Below, piece by piece: positions 1-5,668 of a stretch of 14,710 bases of DNA. The notes beneath the pieces were generated by a model. The model did not search any database, was not told where the DNA came from, and saw only the letters and a list, made by a program, of their open reading frames with translations. This DNA comes from JAADDK01 sp964425415 (lineage in GTDB: Archaea; Thermoplasmatota; Thermoplasmata; Thermoplasmatales; Aciduliprofundaceae): positions 1 to 14,710 of the forward strand of contig CAYRMJ010000033.1 in NCBI GenBank assembly GCA_964425415.1. The letters are read 5' to 3'. The position numbers were made by a program, and so were the translations under genes. Position 1 is the first letter of the stretch; every line of letters starts with the position of its first letter.

Positions 1-28
1 CCCAGAACAAATAATCGTTCAATAAAGG

Positions 29-36
29 TTAAATAT
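29..36 (+). promoter_or_regulatory. TATA box of the receiver-DUF835 gene
   Basis: The octamer TTAAATAT, preceded by purines (AAAGG) that could serve as a BRE, starts 28 bases before the ATG at 57. With the usual archaeal distance from TATA box to start site, the transcript would begin at the ATG itself, which implies a leaderless mRNA. No Shine-Dalgarno sequence precedes that ATG, which fits. Confidence 0.6.
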
Positions 37-56
37 GACCATAATAATTGAGAGAT

Positions 57-899
57 ATGGATATTCTCTGCTTCCATTCCAATGAGGAAATTCGGGGCCT
101 GATATCGGATTTTCTCTCAGATATGGATTTTGAGTATGAATGCCACTTAACATCGGATATTCAAACCATACGTGAAAAAATAACCTCTAAAATGCCCACT
201 GTAGCTCTGATTGAGATGAAAAAGGAAAATTTGAGCTTGATAAACGAAAAATTGAAAACTTTTGTAATTCCAATGCTAAAATCCATTGACCGAGACATTG
301 CGATAAATTTGGAAACTGCAGGTGTGGATTACATACTCACAGATTCAATATCCGGATTTAGAGAAAACTTGATGAAGGTGCTTCTAAAACATGAGGAAGA
401 GCTTGGAGAGTTCATTCATGAAGAGCGGATTTTTAAAAATGTGGTATATGGATTTGGATTTTCATGGGGTCGCACATACGTGGCTACCATGGAGCAAAGC
501 GCTGAGATCCTCAAAATTGTTGAAAAATTAGGTGAAGGCATAGATGTGTTCTTGGCCACACGGGAAAAGCCAAGAAATTACAAGAGCGAGAGAATTAAGG
601 TTGTATGGGTCACCGATTTGGTTGGAAAAAACAGAATTAAACCGCATAATCTCACCATACTCACTGACAGCATCATAAAATTTTTGGAAGAGAAGCATAA
701 GAGGGTAGTGGTTCTTGACTGTGTGGAATATCTACTGCTCTACAATGATTTTGTAAACGTGCTTCGCAACATAGAGCTCATAAACAGCTATGCAATGGAA
801 TATGATTCGCTGGTGATAATCATAATTGATAATAACGCTTATACAACCAAGGAGTATTCTTTATTAAAGAGATACGCCATGGTATGGAAAGGAGCGTGA
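57..899 (+). CDS. Degenerate receiver-like domain fused to DUF835
   Basis: The 280-residue protein has two parts. Residues 1 to about 112 look like a CheY-type receiver fold (early ILCFHSNEE strand, later AGVDYILTDS), but the phosphoacceptor strand reads ALIEM, with Glu53 where a phosphorylatable Asp is expected, and the acidic pocket is poor. It is probably a pseudo-receiver. Residues about 131-275 match archaeal DUF835: FSWGRTYV, then VVWVTD, then the diagnostic VVVLDCVEYLLLYNDF near 217-232. DUF835 resembles a RecA-like fold without a P-loop and often occurs in archaeal signalling proteins. ATG 57 is preferred over a TTG at 48 because the TATA box predicts transcription starting at 57. The gene ends in a TGATG overlap with the ATPase gene, so the two are translationally coupled. 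The ligand and function are unknown. Domain calls are by eye. Confidence 0.8.
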   Translation: MDILCFHSNEEIRGLISDFLSDMDFEYECHLTSDIQTIREKITSKMPTVALIEMKKENLSLINEKLKTFVIPMLKSIDRDIAINLETAGVDYILTDSISGFRENLMKVLLKHEEELGEFIHEERIFKNVVYGFGFSWGRTYVATMEQSAEILKIVEKLGEGIDVFLATREKPRNYKSERIKVVWVTDLVGKNRIKPHNLTILTDSIIKFLEEKHKRVVVLDCVEYLLLYNDFVNVLRNIELINSYAMEYDSLVIIIIDNNAYTTKEYSLLKRYAMVWKGA

Positions 900-2185
900 T
901 GCAAATGCTACCGGAAGAGTTGCTAAAATTCTTTGAGTCTGAAGGCGGACATTCTCTGATAATAAAAGGTCCGCCGGGAAGCGGAAAAACCACACTCGCC
1001 CTTGAGATTCTTGAGAATTATCGCGATAAGATGGACGTTCTTTACATATCCACCAGAGTTGCAGATCAGGCACTTTTAAATCAATTCCCATGGGCTGGCT
1101 CCATAGAGAGAAAAGAGCCCATTAAGAAAATTGGGCGCAGAAATCTCAATATTTTGGAAGGTTTGATTGAGGAGGGTTTTGTGAAGGAAAATGTGGAAAT
1201 TTCAGAGAACGAAGCCATTCTTGAGGTTGGAGAGATGCTCCCTGAACTTGAGCGCATATACGAGTTTGTGGAGGGTGCCGAAGGTTCTAAAGTTATGGTA
1301 TGCGTTGATTCCATTGATGGACTCAGCGAAAAATACGGGATTGAACCTGAGAGGATATTATACACCCTTCAGAAGGACATTGTTGAGCCCGGATTTGGAA
1401 ACATAATATTCGTGCTTGAAGAAACGAGCACTCGGGCTATTGATTACTTGGGTGACGGAATAGTTGAGCTCAATCATGAGCCCTACGGAAAGTTCTGGAA
1501 GAGGATTCTCATAATACGAAAATTGAGGGGCTCGCCGATAAAAAGGCCCAGATACCTCTACACACTTAGAAATGGAAGATTCAGCACGGTTGAGTATCAG
1601 CCCGTATCTCTTGATTCTGGTATTGACATTGAAAACCTCACTCACTTTATGAAAAATCATTTAAAAGAGGGTTGCATGGCGATTTACATAGCCGATAACT
1701 TTCCCGTGGAACTGGTGGAGAGCATAATAATTTCAATAGCTGCCTTGTCCAACGAAACGATGATTATGCCCCCTGTTTTTTATCCCGGGTCAATGCTTGA
1801 GCGCCACGCTGATCAGTACAATGTTAAAGTGAAAATAATCGGATACGGTGGCGATCGTCGTGAGATTTATTTAGAAGGCTCGGACATCAGAATGGAGCTC
1901 TCCAAAGACATAGTGCGATACCATGGCGGTGAGGCACCAACACTTATATTATCAGTTGATGCCATTGAGCAAGTGTATGGAGACATAAAAACTCTGCCTT
2001 CGCTCATAAACGAGCTTAAGACCTTTGCCCGCATTGTAATAATAGCTCAAGAAGCAAAATTGATTGGAGGCGTGGACAGAATCTTGCGCCTTCGCATGAT
2101 TGAGGACCTCCCGGTGGTGGAATCGGACAGGGGCCACGCTTTCGTAATTCGGGGAAGATCTCTGGAACTGGTGTCTCTGGAGTAG
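899..2185 (+). CDS. GvpD-like/KaiC-like P-loop ATPase
   Basis: The protein of about 428 residues starts with a RecA-type ATPase domain. Walker A is GPPGSGKTT near residues 24-32 (Lys30) and Walker B is VMVCVD near 132-137. After about residue 250 comes a second alpha/beta half without a P-loop. This layout resembles the archaeal GvpD/KaiC-related ATPases. GvpD is known in haloarchaea as a regulator of gas-vesicle genes, but no gas-vesicle genes are here, so that role is not implied. An in-frame ATG at 884 exists, but GGAG at 891-894 and the TGATG junction favour 899 (spacing 4) or possibly 905 (spacing 10). It lies between the DUF835 gene and a winged-helix gene in an apparent operon, which suggests a regulatory ATPase acting with both. 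The family is confident; the role is inferred. Confidence 0.8.
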   Translation: MQMLPEELLKFFESEGGHSLIIKGPPGSGKTTLALEILENYRDKMDVLYISTRVADQALLNQFPWAGSIERKEPIKKIGRRNLNILEGLIEEGFVKENVEISENEAILEVGEMLPELERIYEFVEGAEGSKVMVCVDSIDGLSEKYGIEPERILYTLQKDIVEPGFGNIIFVLEETSTRAIDYLGDGIVELNHEPYGKFWKRILIIRKLRGSPIKRPRYLYTLRNGRFSTVEYQPVSLDSGIDIENLTHFMKNHLKEGCMAIYIADNFPVELVESIIISIAALSNETMIMPPVFYPGSMLERHADQYNVKVKIIGYGGDRREIYLEGSDIRMELSKDIVRYHGGEAPTLILSVDAIEQVYGDIKTLPSLINELKTFARIVIIAQEAKLIGGVDRILRLRMIEDLPVVESDRGHAFVIRGRSLELVSLE

Positions 2186-2191
2186 GGGTGA

Positions 2192-2527
2192 TTGCTTATA
2201 GATAAGAAGATGGCATGGGAGGTCCTGCAGCACATATCCGACCAGTACTCAATTCGCATTCTCCGCGCCACGCTTCACAGACCTCTTGATGCCATAACTC
2301 TCAGCAAGCAGCTCGGAATACCCATCGCTGTGTGTTACAGAAGGATAAAGGAACTTGAAAGGTTAGGATTACTCACAAAAGAAGGAAAAAAGCTAACAAG
2401 CAAGGGAAAGTGGATTAATCTTTATAAAGCAAATATAAAAAACGCCGAGGTCAAGATGGAAAACGGGAGGATAGTTATAAAAATCACATTCAGATGGGGT
2501 AAGGAGGAAACGTTGGAGGTTGAGTAG
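2192..2527 (+). CDS. Small winged-helix regulator (ArsR/TrmB-like), paralog of the gene at 3121
   Basis: A 111-residue protein with an N-terminal winged helix. The recognition region reads LGIPIAVCYRRIKELE, followed by a basic wing and a short beta-rich C-terminus. It aligns end to end with the 114-residue protein at 3121 (VPIAACYRRLKWLE and a similar tail), so the two are paralogs. The start is uncertain. TTG 2192 lies only one base after GGTG, whereas the usual seven-base spacing of this genome would land on an ATA codon at 2198; ATG 2210 is 19 bases away. The gene follows the ATPase by six bases and probably shares its mRNA. Its last 38 bases overlap the end of the convergent membrane-protein gene. 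DNA binding is likely from the fold; the target is unknown. Confidence 0.8.
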   Translation: MLIDKKMAWEVLQHISDQYSIRILRATLHRPLDAITLSKQLGIPIAVCYRRIKELERLGLLTKEGKKLTSKGKWINLYKANIKNAEVKMENGRIVIKITFRWGKEETLEVE

Positions 2528-2993
2528 GCTTTCTCCAAAGTCCCCGCTCACCTATCGCGAGGGGAAGCAGGAGGATTAGCAATACAAGTGCTCCATGCAT
2601 GAATCCTGCATAATTGATGGGCACGGAGTACCATGTGGATGATATTGGATAATAAATTTGCATTTTATCCCCCTCCCAGAACAGGTCCATTGTCATGTGT
2701 GTGAGGTTCGTGGCAAGCATGAGAATTGAGAAATTTTCCAGTTTTCTATTGGAATATATGTACCCAACCAGCAGAATTGCAAGTGGTAGCTCCACAAAGA
2801 AGAATATGTTATGGGTAATGCTCTTGGTGATTAAATGAGCTCCATCGGTTATGAGTTCCATAATGATTGAGAATCCCAGTATGTTCCAGAATTTTTCAGA
2901 CCATCTGGGATATACTATAATCATAGCTAATGTAGCAAATATCACATGAAGAATCGCATCCATCCAGCCATCAAGTGCTATGGTTATCATCAT
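2490..2993 (-). CDS. YdjM-like membrane-associated putative metal-dependent hydrolase
   Basis: A 166-167 residue integral membrane protein with four or five hydrophobic segments (roughly 14-28, 38-50, 63-80, 88-100, 130-147). Conserved polar residues sit in or near the membrane: Asp50/His53 in TDGAH, His61 in THN, and His99/Asp103 in THMTMD. This spacing resembles the YdjM family (LexA-binding, inner-membrane-associated putative hydrolases), whose activity is poorly characterised even in bacteria. Two adjacent ATGs (2993, 2990) are possible. The upstream TATA box starts 28 bases before the 2990 ATG, favouring a leaderless start there. The proline-rich tail (KPTQPPTFPPYPI) is encoded where the gene overlaps the end of the winged-helix gene, so the tail may be a product of that overlap. 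The membrane location is confident; the enzymatic role is tentative. Confidence 0.75.
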   Translation of the reverse strand: MMITIALDGWMDAILHVIFATLAMIIVYPRWSEKFWNILGFSIIMELITDGAHLITKSITHNIFFFVELPLAILLVGYIYSNRKLENFSILMLATNLTHMTMDLFWEGDKMQIYYPISSTWYSVPINYAGFMHGALVLLILLLPLAIGERGLWRKPTQPPTFPPYPI

Positions 2994-3010
2994 GTAATTC
3001 TCATCTCAAG

Positions 3011-3018
3011 TATTTAAA
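3011..3018 (-). promoter_or_regulatory. TATA box of the YdjM-like gene
   Basis: On the minus strand this reads TTTAAATA within CTTTTAAATACTTG. It starts 25 and 28 bases before the two candidate ATGs (2993, 2990), the spacing expected for a leaderless archaeal transcript. Confidence 0.55.
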
Positions 3019-3032
3019 AGCGTTTTTTTCTC

Positions 3033-3054
3033 AATATCTCAGAAGATATTATCT
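3033..3054. promoter_or_regulatory. Inverted-repeat operator candidate between divergent promoters
   Basis: AATATCT (3033-3039) and AGATATT (3044-3050) form a perfect 7-bp inverted repeat with a 4-base spacer. The right arm is also part of a perfect 11-bp palindrome, AGATATTATCT (3044-3054). A further AGATAAT half-site is at 3072-3078. The cluster sits between the two divergent TATA boxes (3011-3018 minus, 3091-3098 plus). It could bind one of the two winged-helix proteins. This is inference; AT-rich DNA produces short palindromes by chance. Confidence 0.4.
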
Positions 3055-3090
3055 CCCGTAATTTTCATTTTAGATAATCACAATGCAAAA

Positions 3091-3098
3091 TATTTAAA
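3091..3098 (+). promoter_or_regulatory. TATA box of the second winged-helix operon
   Basis: TATTTAAA, within AAAATATTTAAACG, starts 30 bases before the ATG at 3121. The predicted start site is at or within a base or two of the initiation codon, implying a leaderless transcript for cassette B. Confidence 0.6.
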
Positions 3099-3120
3099 CG
3101 CGCAGGAAAAACATGAGAGT

Positions 3121-3465
3121 ATGAGCGATGAGGTATTCAAGCTGATGAATCTTCTGACGGACGCGTACGCGATAAAAATTCTGGCAGCCAGCTACAACCG
3201 TGAGAAGAGCGCAATAGAGCTAAGTCAGGAGTTGAATGTACCAATTGCCGCGTGTTATAGAAGACTGAAATGGCTGGAAACAATGAATCTTGTAAGGTCC
3301 TATGTGAAGAAATCAGACAAAGGCAAAAAAATAAGGTACTACTTATCACGGATAAGGCTTGCAAGCATAAGAATTGAAGGAAACAGTGTTTTAGTTGAAC
3401 TCACGGACAGAGATGGCAAAGTTATGAGATTTTCAGGCATTGTGGGAACGGGGTATGGACAATGA
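3121..3465 (+). CDS. Small winged-helix regulator, first gene of cassette B
   Basis: A 114-residue protein paralogous to that at 2192. The helix-turn-helix reads AIELSQELNVPIAACYRRL (about 31-49), followed by a Lys-rich wing (KKSDKGKKIRYY) and a beta-strand tail. It is close to the ArsR/TrmB-type winged helices of archaea. There is no sensory domain or metal-binding Cys pair beyond the single Cys in the recognition region, so any signal probably comes from a partner. It is the first gene of a three-gene unit: its TGA overlaps the next ATG (ATGA at 3462-3465). The promoter carries a TATA box and a nearby inverted repeat, consistent with autoregulation. The fold is confident; the regulon is unknown. 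Confidence 0.85.
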   Translation: MSDEVFKLMNLLTDAYAIKILAASYNREKSAIELSQELNVPIAACYRRLKWLETMNLVRSYVKKSDKGKKIRYYLSRIRLASIRIEGNSVLVELTDRDGKVMRFSGIVGTGYGQ

Positions 3466-3953
3466 CCGAGGCAAATGTTTTAAAATTTGTAAAATCTAAT
3501 AAGCCCATGGCAGAAATCAGCTTTTTGCTCATAAAAAGATTGGTAATGAGAGATGGGAGCATAATTTTCATATCAGTAGAAAAGCCCCATAGATACATGA
3601 GTTATATTCTCGCCATGCACCGAGTACCGCAAAGGAAGATCACTTATGTGGACTTGGGAGGAGCACTAACAGTAAAATTTCCCATAACATTTCTCAATCA
3701 TGGCAATGTGAGAATCGGCGGATTTTTGAAAAGAGATGTGATAGTCCTCAAAGATTACTCTTTCATTATAATTGACAATGTTGAGCACCTCTGCCATATC
3801 TGGCGCGAAGAGACGGTTTCTGAGTGGATTAAAGATATAAAAGAGGCGGCAGCTAAGTACAATGTGTTAGTGTTTGCACCCGTGCGCTCGGACAAATGCA
3901 AGAATGTGCTGAGTTTGGGCGAGATTGTGAGCATTGAGGAGGTGATGAAATGA
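3462..3953 (+). CDS. Uncharacterised protein, RecA-like fold lacking a P-loop (inferred)
   Basis: I do not recognise this 163-residue protein as a named family. Strand patterns resemble a RecA/KaiC-like core: GSIIFISVEKPHRYMSYIL (about 32-50, like the strand after the P-loop), KITYVDL (59-65), and a Walker B-like FIIIDNVEHL (101-110). However, no GxxxxGK[ST] motif exists, and the start leaves little room for one. It may be a non-hydrolysing partner of the downstream ATPase, playing the part that DUF835 may play in the neighbouring operon. It overlaps both neighbours by ATGA, so all three proteins are probably made in coupled fashion. A weak GGGGT precedes its start by eight bases. The fold is inferred from pattern only; the coding call is firm from the tight operon fit. 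Confidence 0.75.
   Translation: MTEANVLKFVKSNKPMAEISFLLIKRLVMRDGSIIFISVEKPHRYMSYILAMHRVPQRKITYVDLGGALTVKFPITFLNHGNVRIGGFLKRDVIVLKDYSFIIIDNVEHLCHIWREETVSEWIKDIKEAAAKYNVLVFAPVRSDKCKNVLSLGEIVSIEEVMK
3937..3946 (+). promoter_or_regulatory. Extended Shine-Dalgarno of the RAD55-like gene
   Basis: AGGAGGTGAT matches the full complement of the archaeal 16S rRNA 3' end and lies three bases before ATG 3950. It is the strongest such site I see in the window and is embedded in the last codons of the upstream gene, so the ATPase may be translated more strongly than the two genes before it. Confidence 0.7.
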
Positions 3954-4603
3954 GGTTGAAATCTGGGATATCAGGACTTGATGAACTAATTGAAGGCGGA
4001 TTTCCAGACCCGTCAATAGTGCTAATTTACGGACCGCCCGGAGCAGGAAAGAGCATTTTCTCACTTCAATTTCTCATGTTTGGAGCAAAGCAAGGTGAAC
4101 ATGGTCTTTACATAACCACACTTAGCGAGAAATTCAATTGGATGCTACCTTTCATGTCCAAATTCAGGTTTTTTGAAAGGGAGCATTTTGAAAATGGAAT
4201 GATAACTTACATGGATGTAGGTTCAGAGGTAAAGGACGAAGATGCTGAACTGCTCTCAAAGATGAAGGAGATGATTGTAAAGGTTATGCCAAGCCGCATC
4301 GTTATAGATCCAATCAATCCTCTTAAGGCGTACATGAGCAATTATAGGGAATTTCTCTTTGATCTTGTGGATATGCTTAAAAACTGGGGAGGCACCGCAA
4401 TCATCACATCGGAAATTGGCAATGGATACGAGGATGAAATGTACATGGCCGATGGAATAGTTGAGCTAATAATGAAGCACGAGGGAGATGTTATAAGAAG
4501 ATATGTGAGAGTTTTGAAAATGCGTGGCACAAATCATAGTTTATCCTTGCATCCGCTATCCATTGACGAAAGAGGTATGGCAGTGCTCAAAGCAAATTAC
4601 TGA
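3950..4603 (+). CDS. RAD55/KaiC-like RecA-superfamily ATPase
   Basis: A 217-residue single-domain protein of the archaeal RAD55/KaiC-like family. The N-terminus has the family signature SGISGLDELIEGGFP (5-19), then Walker A GPPGAGKS (28-35), a strand ending near Glu60 (LYITTLSEK), where KaiC-type proteins carry their catalytic acidic residues, and Walker B IVID (117-120). Family members bind ATP and oligomerise; many act as signalling or regulatory switches rather than in DNA repair. The upstream Walker A-less protein and winged-helix protein overlap it by ATGA junctions, suggesting a regulatory complex rather than a recombinase. Its 3' end overlaps the convergent purC gene by 17 bases. The family is confident; the specific job is unknown. 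Confidence 0.85.
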   Translation: MRLKSGISGLDELIEGGFPDPSIVLIYGPPGAGKSIFSLQFLMFGAKQGEHGLYITTLSEKFNWMLPFMSKFRFFEREHFENGMITYMDVGSEVKDEDAELLSKMKEMIVKVMPSRIVIDPINPLKAYMSNYREFLFDLVDMLKNWGGTAIITSEIGNGYEDEMYMADGIVELIMKHEGDVIRRYVRVLKMRGTNHSLSLHPLSIDERGMAVLKANY

Positions 4604-5480
4604 CCTGTAAGCCAGTTATTCTCTCGTACATCATTTCATATAGGACCTTTACTCTCTCAATCATATCTGCTGGAAGAGGTGGTATTTTAGGCTCCTGTGC
4701 ACCTCTTTTTCTCGCTTCCATCAACAAATCATAGTATCCTATGCTGCGATAATAATCGCGCACGAATTCCTTGCTAAGCTGCACTATGTTGCCATTCTCA
4801 TACTCTTTCAAATCCCACCACCGGTCTTCGTCCATAGTTCCGAGAGTATCCACCACCACTGGAACTCTGTCAGAATTTAGAGCAAACTCCTTCTTTCCAT
4901 CCACATGAATTAAGTTCCTCCTTTTAACCTCATTTTCCATCATTTTATCAATTTTAAGAATGATCTCTTTGATTTCCAACAACTCATGTCTATCTATACC
5001 TCCAATCTCCATCGCCTCTTTAGTAGTCACCAACCTATCGTAATCTTCAAATTTTGTTGTAATCTCAAACATAGGATCTGAGAGAGGCTCTCCATACTCC
5101 GGCATGCGGTGAAATCCGATGTCATCAGGACTGATTAATCCTTTTTTCAATCTTGAATACAGCGAGCCTGCCACATAGTACCTCACTATGAATTCAAGTG
5201 GTATCAAAAAATCTCTTTCATTTTTTGAGCCACGCTCAACTATTCTGAACTTTTTCACTTTCATCTCTGCATTATTGCACTGGAGATAGTGGTTCTTTAT
5301 TCCAATACCATCTGTTTTTTCAAACCAGAAGGCAGATGTATGGCACAAAATTTTGCCTTTATTAGGGATTTGCGAAGGTATGATTTTATCAAACACCGAA
5401 ATGTTATCTGTGAATCTGAAAAGCAATTCATCACCAAAGTCGTAAACCTCCTTAACTTTGCCCTTTCTTAATAGCTCCAT
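4587..5480 (-). CDS. purC: Phosphoribosylaminoimidazole-succinocarboxamide synthase (SAICAR synthetase)
   Basis: This cytosolic enzyme of de novo purine synthesis joins CAIR and aspartate with ATP to give SAICAR. The 297 residues show the family landmarks: KGKVKEVY at the N-terminus (6-13, nucleotide-binding strand), NISVFDKIIPSQIPNKG (26-42), PLEFIVRYYVAGS (94-106), DGKKEFAL (194-201), and VVVDTLGTMDEDRWW (208-222), corresponding to the usual DE..TPDSSR.W. ATG 5480 is supported because the family motif begins almost at once. No other pur gene is nearby. It lies downstream of the coiled-coil ORF and ppdK, but a TATA-like TTTTTTATC at 5502-5510 could drive it as a leaderless transcript. Assignment is firm from several motifs. 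Confidence 0.95.
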   Translation of the reverse strand: MELLRKGKVKEVYDFGDELLFRFTDNISVFDKIIPSQIPNKGKILCHTSAFWFEKTDGIGIKNHYLQCNNAEMKVKKFRIVERGSKNERDFLIPLEFIVRYYVAGSLYSRLKKGLISPDDIGFHRMPEYGEPLSDPMFEITTKFEDYDRLVTTKEAMEIGGIDRHELLEIKEIILKIDKMMENEVKRRNLIHVDGKKEFALNSDRVPVVVDTLGTMDEDRWWDLKEYENGNIVQLSKEFVRDYYRSIGYYDLLMEARKRGAQEPKIPPLPADMIERVKVLYEMMYERITGLQVSNLL

Positions 5481-5501
5481 GATTCTTAAAAACAGTAAGA
5501 A

Positions 5502-5510
5502 GATAAAAAA
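5502..5510 (-). promoter_or_regulatory. Possible internal TATA box for purC
   Basis: The minus strand reads TTTTTTATC, beginning 30 bases before the purC ATG and directly after the stop codon of the coiled-coil ORF. There is no Shine-Dalgarno before purC, so a leaderless transcript from here is plausible. T-rich DNA makes this a weak call; it might instead act as a terminator for the preceding ORF. Confidence 0.35.
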
Positions 5511-5642
5511 TTAACGATTAGCTATGCTGTAAAGATATGAGTACAGCTCTGTTATGTAAGATTTTATCTGCTCCACCTCTCTTTTAAGCTCTGATACCTC
5601 CTTCTCAAGAACTGCAATCCTACTTTCAATGTCATTCTCCAA
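5511..5642 (-). CDS. 43-residue coiled-coil microprotein
   Basis: Starting at TTG 5642, the reading frame encodes 43 residues dominated by a heptad-like helix (IESRIAVLEKEVSELKREVE, then QIKSYITELYSYLYSIANR). Hydrophobic residues recur every three or four positions, indicating a short parallel or antiparallel coiled coil. The minus strand carries GGTGGTGAT just before the TTG, a good Shine-Dalgarno. The same frame stays open to 5813, but that longer version runs through the end of ppdK in another frame and has no coiled-coil character, so I reject it. The ORF lies 26 bases after ppdK and 30 before purC, so it is probably cotranscribed with ppdK. It might be a binding partner of PPDK or an oligomerisation tag; this is speculation. 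Confidence 0.55.
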   Translation of the reverse strand: MENDIESRIAVLEKEVSELKREVEQIKSYITELYSYLYSIANR

Positions 5643-5668
5643 AAAATCACCACCAAAAAAGGGAGAAT

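Noticed and set aside
1358..1660. 100-codon minus-strand frame inside the GvpD-like gene
   Set aside because: It is antisense to an ATPase with intact Walker motifs and shows no domain or ribosome site.
899..2185. Gas-vesicle function for the GvpD-like ATPase
   Set aside because: No GvpA or other gas-vesicle structural gene is present. The similarity is to the ATPase family only.
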